From NCBI GenBank assembly GCA_022561415.1, contig JADFRH010000004.1:1-21387 (forward strand): a stretch of 21,387 nt of DNA. The letters run 5' to 3'. A program made the position numbers and the translations under genes. The notes under the pieces were generated by a model. That model worked only from the letters and a program-made list of their open reading frames with translations. It did no database searches and was not told the DNA's origin. Shown in pieces: positions 8,390 to 19,594 of this stretch (position 1 is the first letter of the stretch; each line of letters starts with the position of its first letter). The DNA comes from Planctomycetota bacterium (GTDB lineage Bacteria > Planctomycetota > Phycisphaerae > UBA1845).

Positions 8390-9145
8390 ATGGGTGAGCG
8401 GGTTGCAGCCGAAGAGACGTGGCGCATCTTTCGGATCATGGCTGAATTTGTCGAGGCATTCGAGACGATGTCTAGCATCGCCCCGGCCGTGTCCGTCTTC
8501 GGTTCGGCGCGCACCGAGGTCGATCATCGCTACTACGCCATGGCGGAACAGATGGGTCGGCGGCTTGTGGAACGCGACTTCGCCGTGATCACCGGCGGCG
8601 GTCCCGGGATCATGGCGGCGGCGAACAAGGGTGCGGCCGACGCGGGCGGGGAGAGCGTCGGGCTGAACATTTACCTGCCGGAGGAGCAGACCGCCAATCC
8701 GTACCAGAACGTTTCGCTTGACTTCCGCTACTTCTTCTGCCGCAAGGTCATGTTCGTGAAGTACGCCATCGCCTTCGTTTGCTTTCCCGGCGGCTTCGGC
8801 ACGATGGATGAGTTCTTCGAGTCGATGACGCTCATTCAGACGCAGAAAACAGAGCGATTCCCCGTCATCCTGATCGGCAGTGAGTTCTGGACGCCGCTCG
8901 TCGACTGGATGAAACGGTATCAACTCGAAGAGTTTGGATACATCTCCGAGGAGGATCTGGTTCTGTTCGAAATCACCGACGACGTGGATTGGGCGGCACA
9001 GCGCATCGCCCAACACCACCGGCAGCGTGTCGAACGAATGAAGGATGATGGGGCGCACAAACCCGGGAAAACGGCTGAGGGCACCTATTTCGGGCGTCAG
9101 CCGCAGCGGCCAGCCAGGGGCGCAGCGTACGAAGACCTCGATTGA
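8390..9145 (+). CDS. LOG-family Rossmann-fold protein (TIGR00730-like)
   Basis: This 251-residue protein belongs to the family annotated as lysine-decarboxylase-like or LOG. Characterised members are nucleoside 5'-monophosphate phosphoribohydrolases, which cleave the base from a nucleotide. The diagnostic motifs are SVFGSAR (35-41), ITGGGPGIMAAANKGA (67-82), the Arg118-Lys119 pair and PGGFGTMDE (133-141) with the catalytic Glu141. The C-terminus (about 215-251) is a polar tail beyond the usual core. The ATG at 8390 has AAAGGAG nine bases upstream (8374-8380), which fixes the start. The substrate cannot be told from sequence; cytokinin-type activity is known for some members, general nucleotide turnover for others. 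Confidence 0.88.
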   Translation: MGERVAAEETWRIFRIMAEFVEAFETMSSIAPAVSVFGSARTEVDHRYYAMAEQMGRRLVERDFAVITGGGPGIMAAANKGAADAGGESVGLNIYLPEEQTANPYQNVSLDFRYFFCRKVMFVKYAIAFVCFPGGFGTMDEFFESMTLIQTQKTERFPVILIGSEFWTPLVDWMKRYQLEEFGYISEEDLVLFEITDDVDWAAQRIAQHHRQRVERMKDDGAHKPGKTAEGTYFGRQPQRPARGAAYEDLD

Positions 9146-9267
9146 CACCGGCTCTGACGTCGGACCGATAAGCACGCTCGAACGCGTAATACCGGGGTTT
9201 CGCCGGCGGTGTGCGACTGACCCATCCGGCTCCCGGCGTAATCAACGAGACCCGGATATTAGATGTC

Positions 9268-9296
9268 TTGTTTCTTTGTGCCGCGCCTGATACAAT
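9268..9296 (+). promoter_or_regulatory. Candidate promoter upstream of the HNH gene
   Basis: TTGTTT (9268-9273) and TACAAT (9291-9296) are separated by exactly 17 bases. The -10 element matches five of six consensus positions and the -35 only three. A start near 9303 would give a leader of about 40 bases to the ATG at 9344. Confidence 0.35.
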
Positions 9297-9343
9297 CATC
9301 CGCTGAGTGTCTTTCGAGTGATGGTTCTCGACACGAGGAGGCG

Positions 9344-9388
9344 ATGTCTTCGCATACAGCGCTGCGACCAACAACGGTTCCTTCCTAA
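9344..9388 (+). other. 14-codon reading frame with strong RBS, out of frame with the HNH body
   Basis: An ATG at 9344 lies three bases after GAGGAG (9335-9340) and encodes MSSHTALRPTTVPS before a TAA at 9386-9388. The HNH protein continues in the -1 frame from a GTG at 9397. The short frame may be a coupled leader peptide, or the true N-terminus of the HNH protein displaced by an indel or a frameshift. Confidence 0.4.
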
Positions 9389-9396
9389 GCGGTCCG

Positions 9397-10011
9397 GTGC
9401 TGCTTCTCAACGCACACTACATCGCGCTCCGCGTGGTCACCGTACGCCGGGCGTTCACGCTGCTGTTCAAGCGGGACGACGGGTTTCGCCCGATGGCCGA
9501 AGTCATTCACGTCGAGAACGGCCACTACTTCTCCTTCGACTTCGATGACTGGGCCGATTTCAGCCAGCGGAGCAGACTCAACAGCAACGGCGATTACGAC
9601 TGGGTCCGCACGGTGCGTTTCAGTCTCGCCGTTCCGAGAATCATCCGCGTGTTCGGCTTTGCCAGGGTTCCGCGCCAGGCGGTCAAGTTCAATCGGCGAA
9701 CCGTCTTGGCCCGCGACCGCAACACCTGCCAATATTGTCTGCGACGGTTTCCCCCGGTAGAGCTGACGCTGGATCATGTGGTGCCTCGATCGCAGAACGG
9801 CAGCACCACTTGGGAGAACGTCGTGGCCGCCTGCCATCGCTGCAACGTGCGGAAGGGCGGACGGACGCCGGCCCAGGCGGGCCTGCGGCTCACTCGGGCG
9901 CCGGTGCGACCCAAATGTAACCCGCTCGTTCAGGTCAACGGCAGCGGGAGTCGTTACGAAGTGTGGCAACCCTTCCTCGAGCAGGCCCGGTGGGACGTGC
10001 AGTCGGCGTAG
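9397..10011 (+). CDS. HNH endonuclease-like protein
   Basis: The product has at least 204 residues. The N-terminus (MLLLNAHYIALRVVTVRRA) matches the opening of a widespread family of small HNH proteins, and residues 101-165 hold the HNH nuclease fold: CQYC (111-114), LDHVVPRSQNG (125-135), and CHRCNVRKGG (146-155) with the second metal-binding cysteine pair. The family is probably a DNA nuclease, but its biological role is unsettled. The start is awkward: the GTG at 9397 has no good Shine-Dalgarno, while the strong ribosome site lies upstream in another frame (9344). No in-frame ATG, GTG or TTG occurs between the stop at 9319 and 9397. No methyltransferase or other restriction-modification partner lies next to it. 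MurQ begins 26 bases downstream. Confidence 0.85.
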   Translation: MLLLNAHYIALRVVTVRRAFTLLFKRDDGFRPMAEVIHVENGHYFSFDFDDWADFSQRSRLNSNGDYDWVRTVRFSLAVPRIIRVFGFARVPRQAVKFNRRTVLARDRNTCQYCLRRFPPVELTLDHVVPRSQNGSTTWENVVAACHRCNVRKGGRTPAQAGLRLTRAPVRPKCNPLVQVNGSGSRYEVWQPFLEQARWDVQSA

Positions 10012-10024
10012 CCTCGCGTTTCGT

Positions 10025-10030
10025 TATACT
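10025..10030 (+). promoter_or_regulatory. -10-like TATACT just before murQ
   Basis: TATACT ends 7 bases before the murQ ATG at 10038, and no Shine-Dalgarno lies in that gap. Transcription starting at the usual distance would begin at or next to the start codon, giving a leaderless mRNA. No good -35 element is visible. Confidence 0.3.
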
Positions 10031-10037
10031 GCGCGTC

Positions 10038-10937
10038 ATGAACGATCGAGGCCATCTAACCACAGAGCTTTCCAACCCGGCATCTGAGCATCTCGGCCGC
10101 CTGTCCACGCGCGAGGCGTTTGAACTCTTCAACCGCGAGGACGCCTCGGTCGCCGGCGCCGTGGCGGCGGCGCGCGGGTCCATCTGTTGCGCAATCGACC
10201 TAGTTGTCGAATCACTCCGCGCGGGTGGTCGATTGATCTACGTCGGTGCCGGGACCAGTGGCCGACTGGGTGTGTTGGATGCCGCGGAGTGCCCGCCGAC
10301 CTTCCTCACCGATCCATCCATGGTCCAGGGCGTCATCGCCGGAGGGCTCGACGCGCTGACCCGTAGCGTGGAAGGTGCGGAAGATCATCCCGAAGACGGG
10401 GCGGCCGCCATGGATCAGCGCGAGGTCGGTCCGTCCGACGTCGTCTTTGTCATCGCGACCGGCGGGACGACGCCCTTTGTCCACGGCGCACTCGCCCAAG
10501 CACGGAAACGCGGCGCCAAGACGGTGTTTATGGCCTGCGTGCCTCAAGATCAGGTCGCCGATGAGGCCGACGTTTCGATCAGGGTCATCACCGGCCCGGA
10601 ACTCCTGACCGGCAGCACCCGAATGAAGGCCGGCACCGCCACGAAAATGGTGCTGAACATGGTTTCGAGCATCGCCATGATCCGCCTCGGCAAGGTGCTG
10701 GGCAATCTCATGGTCGACGTGAACACGACCGGCAATGCCAAGCTGCTGGATCGGGGCAGGCGCATGGTCGCGACCCTGACCGGTCGGTCGCCCGACGAAG
10801 CGTCCGGTCTGCTCGAAGCCGCCGGCGGTCACGTGAAAACGGCGCTGGTCATGCACGCCAAGGACGTGGGCCGCGCCGAGGCACAGCGACTGCTTCAAGA
10901 CGCCGAGGGTAACGTCGAGTGCGTGATCGAGAGTTGA
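10038..10937 (+). CDS. murQ: N-acetylmuramic acid 6-phosphate etherase MurQ
   Basis: MurQ removes the lactyl ether from MurNAc-6-phosphate to give GlcNAc-6-phosphate and D-lactate, a step in recycling of cell-wall sugars in the cytoplasm. The product from ATG 10038 is 299 residues, the family's normal length, and begins with the typical LTTELSNPASEHL. A longer in-frame start at 9963 would overlap the HNH gene and add non-family sequence. The SIS-domain signature GAGTSGRLGVLDAAECPPTF (70-89) contains the catalytic Glu84. VEGAED (111-116) supplies the second conserved Glu115, and GSTRMKAGTATKMVLN (192-207) is intact. It is followed on the same strand by a GHL10 lipoprotein and a ROK kinase. No anhydroMurNAc kinase or MurNAc phosphotransferase is visible, so the source of the substrate is unknown. 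Confidence 0.95.
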   Translation: MNDRGHLTTELSNPASEHLGRLSTREAFELFNREDASVAGAVAAARGSICCAIDLVVESLRAGGRLIYVGAGTSGRLGVLDAAECPPTFLTDPSMVQGVIAGGLDALTRSVEGAEDHPEDGAAAMDQREVGPSDVVFVIATGGTTPFVHGALAQARKRGAKTVFMACVPQDQVADEADVSIRVITGPELLTGSTRMKAGTATKMVLNMVSSIAMIRLGKVLGNLMVDVNTTGNAKLLDRGRRMVATLTGRSPDEASGLLEAAGGHVKTALVMHAKDVGRAEAQRLLQDAEGNVECVIES

Positions 10938-11010
10938 TTCGGCTGGGCTTTCATGGATACTGACGGGCGTGAGGGGCAACCGATACGTCGGATCAATGCA
11001 AGAGGCACCG

Positions 11011-12243
11011 ATGCCGAACCGCACGCAGCCGCGACACGTTCGAGTCGTTCCCAAGGCAGCTATGGTCGCTGGACTTCTGGTTGTTCTTGCGATTAGCGGG
11101 TGTCGTCCTCGAACTCCACAGACGGTCACGCCGCAGCCATCCGCCGACGCGATTCGCGCGATCTGGGTCACCCGCTGGGACTACAAGTCCGCCGAGGACA
11201 TTACCAAGATCATGCACAACTGCCGGGCGGCCGGCTTCAACACCGTCCTGTTTCAGGTCCGCGGCAATGGCACGGTGCTCTACCGCTCCCGGCTGGAGCC
11301 GTGGGCCGGCGAGCTGGGCGGGCGAGATCCCGGTTTTGATCCGTTGACGGTGGCGTGTAACGAGGCGCATCGCCGTGGCATGACCCTTCACGCGTGGGCC
11401 AATGTGATGCCCGGATGGCGCGGCGACGAGCCCCCGTCCGATCGGCGACAGCTCTACCACGCGCACCCCGATTGGTTCTGGCGCGACGCCAAGGGGCGCC
11501 GCCAACCGCTGGGCTGGTACAACAGCCTGAACCCGTGTTACCCGGAGGTGCGCGACTATCTCGTCGCGGTCATGCGGGAGATCGTCGAGGGTTACCCGAT
11601 CGACGGGCTCCACCTCGACTACATCCGCTTCCCGAATGAGTGGCACAAGTCCTACGGCCGATCGCGAAGCGTGCCGGACTACCCGCGCGACCCCAAGACA
11701 CTGGCACTTTTCGCCAAGGCGACCGGGCGGGCGCCCGACTCGGCCCCGCAGCTTTGGAATCAGTGGCGAACGGACCAAGTCACGCGACTCGTTCACGACA
11801 TTCGTGCGATGATGCAGGACATCAAGCCTCGCGCGCAGTTGAGCGCCGCGGTCGGGCCGGTGCCCCGCGATGCCAAGCATTCCCACTTTCAGGACTCCCT
11901 TCGCTGGATCAACGAGGGATTGATCGACGCCGTCTACCCGATGAACTACACCGACAGCCTGGCCATGTTTTCCAGGCGGCTGAAGAACTGGCTGGACGCC
12001 CGACAGAAGGTCGCCGTCGTGACCGGGATCATGGTGGATAAGCGCAGCGGCGATACCGTGGTTCGGCAGTTGGAGCGGTCCCGGCAATTCACCCCGCACT
12101 TCGCCGCGTTCGCGTACAACTCGCTGTTCGAGCGTTTCGATCGCAACGGTATCCCGGTGCGCGACAAACTCACCCCGGCCCGGGCTGCGCTTCGAGCTCG
12201 GGTCATTCCTTACCTACGAGCCCTGGACGGATCGCCGGATTGA
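11011..12243 (+). CDS. GHL10-type glycoside hydrolase-like lipoprotein
   Basis: The product from ATG 11011 has 410 residues and belongs to the glycosyl hydrolase-like 10 (DUF187) group. Residues 1-31 are a lipoprotein signal: a basic start, a hydrophobic run and the lipobox AISGC with Cys31. The TIM-barrel domain begins at RAIWVTRWDYKSAEDI and includes the family features GFNTVLFQVRGNG, HAWANVMPG, LNPCYPEVRDYL, DGLHLDYIRFP and DAVYPMNYTD; the acidic residues of the last two are likely active-site positions. I chose ATG 11011 because AAGAGG precedes it by five bases. An upstream GTG at 10969 is possible but gives an unusually long pre-signal segment. Homologues are thought to act on polysaccharides or peptidoglycan-derived glycans. 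The location after murQ fits a cell-wall role, but the substrate is inference. Confidence 0.88.
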   Translation: MPNRTQPRHVRVVPKAAMVAGLLVVLAISGCRPRTPQTVTPQPSADAIRAIWVTRWDYKSAEDITKIMHNCRAAGFNTVLFQVRGNGTVLYRSRLEPWAGELGGRDPGFDPLTVACNEAHRRGMTLHAWANVMPGWRGDEPPSDRRQLYHAHPDWFWRDAKGRRQPLGWYNSLNPCYPEVRDYLVAVMREIVEGYPIDGLHLDYIRFPNEWHKSYGRSRSVPDYPRDPKTLALFAKATGRAPDSAPQLWNQWRTDQVTRLVHDIRAMMQDIKPRAQLSAAVGPVPRDAKHSHFQDSLRWINEGLIDAVYPMNYTDSLAMFSRRLKNWLDARQKVAVVTGIMVDKRSGDTVVRQLERSRQFTPHFAAFAYNSLFERFDRNGIPVRDKLTPARAALRARVIPYLRALDGSPD

Positions 12244-12273
12244 GTTCATGCATTCAGAGTCCAAGCCTCGGCG

Positions 12274-13182
12274 ATGAGTAGCAGATCATCAGAGTTCGCC
12301 ATCGGAATCGATATCGGGGCGACGTCGACGCGCTCCGGATTGGTCGACCGGTCGGGCGTGGTCCTGGACCGCGTGGTTCGTCCCACGGACCGCAATGCCT
12401 CGGCCGCGAGTCTCGTCTCACGGCTCGCCGATGACGTGGTCGCGCTCTTGGAACGAACCCATGGGGACACCGGTCGACGGGTTCGGCTCGGGTTGGCCAT
12501 CCCCGGAACGCTCGATCGCGACCGAAAGAGCGTCGCGCGGTCGGTTGCGCTTCCGGCCATCGAGCACGCGGCCATCCTCGACGATCTCAGTACGCGGGTC
12601 GGCACCGAAGTCAGCCTCTGGACCGACGCCGAGGCGGCCACCTGGGGTGAGTACTCGGTGCGGGCACCGCAGGCCCGCCGTTTCGTTCACCTGCGGTTGG
12701 GAACGGGTGTTGCCTGCGGCGTCGTGCTCGACGGACAGCTTCAGCGACTTGATCTGAATCGAACGACACATCTCGAAGCGCTGGTGGTCGATCACCGAGA
12801 GGATGCCGCGCCGTGTGTCTGCGGGCTTCGCGGCTGTCTCGAGCTGGTTGCGTCAGGAGCAGTGCTCCTGGACCAAGCCGCGCAACTCGGAATCGGCCAT
12901 GATCTGAGCGACCTCGACCGAGCCGCCGCCAACCGCGACGAGGCGGCCTTGGAACTCATAGAACACGTTGCCCGAGCCATCACCATCGCATTCGAGAATC
13001 TCACACGCCAATTCCACGCGGAGGTCATTGTCTTAGGTGGCGGCGTCATGTCGCACCTCCCTGCGCTTCGTGACGCGATCGTGCGAAGCGGCCAACAGTC
13101 CGCTTCCATTGCGCCGATCGAAGTTGCGCGGCTCGGTGACGATGCGGGCGTCATCGGCGCGGCCTGCCTCGCGCGGGATTGA
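12274..13182 (+). CDS. ROK-family sugar kinase, diverged
   Basis: The 302-residue product has the frame of a ROK-family sugar kinase (glucokinase or amino-sugar kinase): phosphate-binding GIDIGATSTR (11-20), GLAIPGTLD (73-81), Asp118 in WTDAEAA as the likely catalytic base, LRLGTGVACG (140-149), the zinc motif CVCGLRGCLE (181-190) and GDDAGVIGAA (288-297). The segment that usually reads GAAGEIGHxxV, whose Glu and His contact sugar and zinc, reads RTTHLEALVV (163-172), so both residues are missing at their usual places. The protein may use another sugar or no longer be an active kinase. No strong Shine-Dalgarno precedes ATG 12274. It follows the GHL10 gene by 30 bases and may be co-transcribed with it. 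Its stop faces the pseudopilin gene's stop, 6 bases away. Confidence 0.85.
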   Translation: MSSRSSEFAIGIDIGATSTRSGLVDRSGVVLDRVVRPTDRNASAASLVSRLADDVVALLERTHGDTGRRVRLGLAIPGTLDRDRKSVARSVALPAIEHAAILDDLSTRVGTEVSLWTDAEAATWGEYSVRAPQARRFVHLRLGTGVACGVVLDGQLQRLDLNRTTHLEALVVDHREDAAPCVCGLRGCLELVASGAVLLDQAAQLGIGHDLSDLDRAAANRDEAALELIEHVARAITIAFENLTRQFHAEVIVLGGGVMSHLPALRDAIVRSGQQSASIAPIEVARLGDDAGVIGAACLARD

Positions 13183-13188
13183 CGCCGC

Positions 13189-14088
13189 CTACTTCGGAAG
13201 ATCCGGCGGGTCGTCGTTCCGGCCTGAGCCGCTGAATAGTTGATTCGACGGAGGATCGCCAACCTCGTCAAGATCGACGAACGCGCCGCCGGGCAAGATG
13301 CGATAGCCGAGCTGCGTCGGTGTTTGTGACGCGCCGTGCCCGTCGCAATAGACCACGTTCGCCCGACCGTCGTGTCGGGCGTCGACGGCCGTTCGCGGAC
13401 TGTCGGCGTCACCGCTGCCGCGATCGGACGTCTCGGTCAGCCTGGGTGGGTCGAGCGACCAGGCGTGATTGCTAAGCGCCGTGTAGCTCGTACCGTTGTT
13501 TTCGTACTCGGTTCGCGCAAGTGCAGGGAATCCGGCCGCAGTGCCCAAGCAGTCCGCCGCGAGCACCGTGCCGGCGAAGCTGCGAATCCGCGAGCGGTTT
13601 ACGGGGAAGTTGTAGAAGCGACCGTTCTTCTTTCGCGCGTTGCCCAGGAACTGGTGGTTGTAGCCGAAGGCGTGATTGCGCTCGTCCAGTCGCTCGGAAA
13701 CGACGGGGCATTGATAGACGCCGCCGTCGTAGTCCTGCCGATCGTCGTCCGTCTTGGGCCGCTCGAAGGCGAACAGGCCGACCTGCTTCCCCATCGTCGC
13801 CATCCATCGCGGCCGATACTTCAAACCGTTGCCCACCTCGTACCAATTCTCGGGATTGCTCTTGCCGCCCGGTGCCTTGGCGTATCGCCCCGGAACGGAT
13901 ACGTCGTTGTTCTCATCGGCGTAGAGATGCCACCCGTGCGAAATCTGGCGAAGATTGGAGAGGCAACTTGTCCGCTTGGCCGTTTCGCGTGCTTTCGACA
14001 GGGCCGGGAGCAGAATCGAGAAGATGACCCCCAGGATCGCGATGACCACCAAGAGTTCTATCAGTGTAGAGCCGCGGCGATTATGCAC
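13189..14088 (-). CDS. Pseudopilin-like protein with prepilin leader and H-x9-DG motif
   Basis: This protein resembles the large planctomycete set of type II secretion/type IV pilus-like pseudopilins. I place the start at GTG 14088, which gives a short leader MHNRRG followed by STLIELLVVIAILGVIFSI, with prepilin-peptidase cleavage after Gly6 and the conserved Glu at mature position 5. The frame stays open upstream to an ATG at 14250, but that would make a leader of about 60 residues, which is unusual. At the mature +1 position the common Phe is Ser. The C-terminal part contains His239 followed nine residues later by Asp249-Gly250, the H-x9-DG motif. The protein would sit in the inner membrane by its N-terminal helix with the rest outside. 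Its exact role, in a secretion system or otherwise, is unknown. Confidence 0.88.
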   Translation of the reverse strand: MHNRRGSTLIELLVVIAILGVIFSILLPALSKARETAKRTSCLSNLRQISHGWHLYADENNDVSVPGRYAKAPGGKSNPENWYEVGNGLKYRPRWMATMGKQVGLFAFERPKTDDDRQDYDGGVYQCPVVSERLDERNHAFGYNHQFLGNARKKNGRFYNFPVNRSRIRSFAGTVLAADCLGTAAGFPALARTEYENNGTSYTALSNHAWSLDPPRLTETSDRGSGDADSPRTAVDARHDGRANVVYCDGHGASQTPTQLGYRILPGGAFVDLDEVGDPPSNQLFSGSGRNDDPPDLPK

Positions 14089-14216
14089 TGTTACGTTCTC
14101 TGCCGAATGGGTAATTCCCGGGACCGAAACCGCTGGAAAGTCTAGTGCGTTTATCACCGCCGATGCAAGTGCGCAAGCTGCACGGACATGTAAGTACGTG
14201 TGTGGCTTGTGCCGCC

Positions 14217-14247
14217 CCCCACCCTTTTCTAAAGGAAAAGGATGGGG
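14217..14247 (-). terminator. Hairpin at the end of the atp operon
   Basis: Arms 14217-14229 and 14235-14247 are 13 bases each with one imperfect pair (a G-U wobble in the minus-strand transcript) and a 5-base loop. It starts 15 bases after the atpC stop. A T-tract is lacking after it, so this is a probable terminator or 3'-end stabiliser, not a textbook one. Confidence 0.55.
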
Positions 14248-14262
14248 CACCCATGCGAGCGG

Positions 14263-14667
14263 CTAGCCGGCGGTTCGGGAGAGCTTGATCTGGAGCTTGG
14301 CGCTCTTGATCGCGTTGCCGCGTGCGGTAACCGACGCCTCGTCGGTGATCTTCATGGCCGTCGCTTCCGTCAGGGCTTGCTTCGCATTCTCGATGTCGAT
14401 CTCCTCGGGCTTGCGAGCCTTCTGCGTGAGGATCGTGAGGCGATTGCCCACGACCTGCGCGAAGCCCTGCTCGATGAGTAGCAGGTGTTTTTCACTCTCG
14501 GTTTCGACACGAAGCGTGCCGACACCGAGTTTGCACACCAGGGGCGAACGGCGATTCATGATTCCGATCTCGCCATCGTGCGCCGGCATCGCGACGAACG
14601 TAGCCTCGCAATCGAGCACCGCACGCTCCGGAGTAATCACGCTGCAATGGAAGTAGTTTTCAGTCAT
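14263..14667 (-). CDS. atpC: F1Fo ATP synthase subunit epsilon
   Basis: Subunit epsilon is part of the F1 central stalk; it couples rotation and can inhibit ATP hydrolysis. The 134-residue product begins MTENYFHCSVITPERAVL and contains MPAHDGEIGIM, both typical of the N-terminal beta-sandwich, followed by an Ala/Lys-rich helical C-terminus. It is the last gene of the atp cluster, 113 bases after atpD. The start codon is odd: ATG 14665-14667 lies inside the final unit of a 7-bp tandem array and no Shine-Dalgarno precedes it. A second ATG one repeat unit upstream (14674) opens the tiny frame MTDD and stops across the atpC start. Translation may depend on coupling or on an unstructured leader. 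The identity is secure from sequence and position. Confidence 0.93.
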   Translation of the reverse strand: MTENYFHCSVITPERAVLDCEATFVAMPAHDGEIGIMNRRSPLVCKLGVGTLRVETESEKHLLLIEQGFAQVVGNRLTILTQKARKPEEIDIENAKQALTEATAMKITDEASVTARGNAIKSAKLQIKLSRTAG

Positions 14668-14768
14668 CAGTCATCAGTTGTCAGTTGTCAGTTGTCAGTT
14701 GTCAGTTGTCAGTTGTCAGATTTCGACGTTTCGACGTTTCGACGTTTCGACGTTTCGATGTTTCGACG
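14661..14768. repeat. Composite tandem repeat, atpD-atpC spacer
   Basis: From 14661 there are eight heptamers (CAGTCAT twice, then CAGTTGT six times, to 14716), followed by CAGA. Six octamers of TTTCGACG follow (14721-14768), the fifth reading TTTCGATG. Together they fill nearly all of the spacer between atpD and atpC and include the atpC start codon. The same two-part design occurs at 18931-18984. Confidence 0.92.
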
Positions 14769-14780
14769 TTTTCTTCCGTT

Positions 14781-17161
<2,381 letters not shown>

Positions 17162-17191
17162 TCTCTCTAGCTACCTTTGGGGATTGCCGCC

Positions 17192-18907
<1,716 letters not shown>

Positions 18908-18930
18908 GTCGTGATCATCCAGCTTTGAAG

Positions 18931-18984
18931 AGTTATCAGTTATCAGTTGTTTCGACGTTTTGGCGTTCTTGCGTTCCGGCGTTT
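18931..18984. repeat. Composite tandem repeat, atpH-atpA spacer
   Basis: Heptamer-like units AGTTAT (partial), CAGTTAT and CAGTTGT (18931-18950) are followed by degenerate octamer-like units TTCGACG, TTTTGGCG, TTCTTGCG, TTCCGGCG and TTTC (18951-18984). Order and orientation match the atpD-atpC repeat: the heptamers lie nearest the start of the next gene and the octamers nearest the stop of the previous one. Confidence 0.75.
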
Positions 18985-18985
18985 C

Positions 18986-19591
18986 TTAAACCGGCGCGCC
19001 CTCCACGTGAACCCGGTCGCCGAACACCTCGCGCGATGCACATTCTCGCAGTGCCGAGCCCATCCGTGACAATCGCGTGCGAACGCTGCCGTCAAACTGC
19101 TCATCGCCGATTTGTACGATGAGCCCGCCGATAAGCGATGCGTCAACCTCCTCGAGCAGCTCGGCCTCCTTGCCCGTGTAACTTCGGGCCGCGCCCTTCA
19201 GGCCGATGCGCAGCTCTTCGGTCAGCGGCGTCGCCGATCGCACGAAAACCCGCATTCGCCCAAGGCGCTCCTCACGTGCCAGCGAATAGGCCTCGGCCAC
19301 CGCCCGCACCAAACCCGACCGACCCTTACCGTTAAGAACCTGCAAAGCGTTGACGAACAGGTCGCTGTATTTGCCGCGAAACAGCTTTTCGATGGCGACC
19401 TGTCGCGTGTCGCGGTCGATGGTCGGGCTCGCCAGGAACGACTCCAACTCGGCATTGTCATTGACACATGCCGCAAAGTCGTCCAGCTCTTTGGCCAGCA
19501 CCTCCGTCTCGCCCTGAGACTCGGCCAGTTGGATCATCGCGCCGGCATAGACCTTTGCGAGCGTGAGCTGTTCGTCTGTAACCCCCCGCAT
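18986..19591 (-). CDS. atpH: F1Fo ATP synthase subunit delta
   Basis: Delta (OSCP) fixes the peripheral stalk to the top of F1. The 201-residue product has the standard pattern: an N-terminal helical domain (YAGAMIQLAESQG, FLASPTIDRDTRQVAIEKLF) and a C-terminal domain ending in GGLIVQIGDEQFDGSVRTRL. A tail of about 25 residues follows. The ATG at 19591 starts 3 bases after the atpF stop, so translation is probably coupled. The sequence is moderately conserved, as usual for delta; position in the operon supports the call. Confidence 0.95.
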   Translation of the reverse strand: MRGVTDEQLTLAKVYAGAMIQLAESQGETEVLAKELDDFAACVNDNAELESFLASPTIDRDTRQVAIEKLFRGKYSDLFVNALQVLNGKGRSGLVRAVAEAYSLAREERLGRMRVFVRSATPLTEELRIGLKGAARSYTGKEAELLEEVDASLIGGLIVQIGDEQFDGSVRTRLSRMGSALRECASREVFGDRVHVEGAPV

Positions 19592-19594
19592 CGG

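Noticed and set aside
9397..10011. HNH gene as part of a restriction or defence island
   Set aside because: No methyltransferase, helicase, toxin or other defence gene is nearby; neighbours are housekeeping genes.
14661..14768. CRISPR-like array
   Set aside because: Units are 7 and 8 bp in direct contact with no unique spacers, and no cas genes are present.
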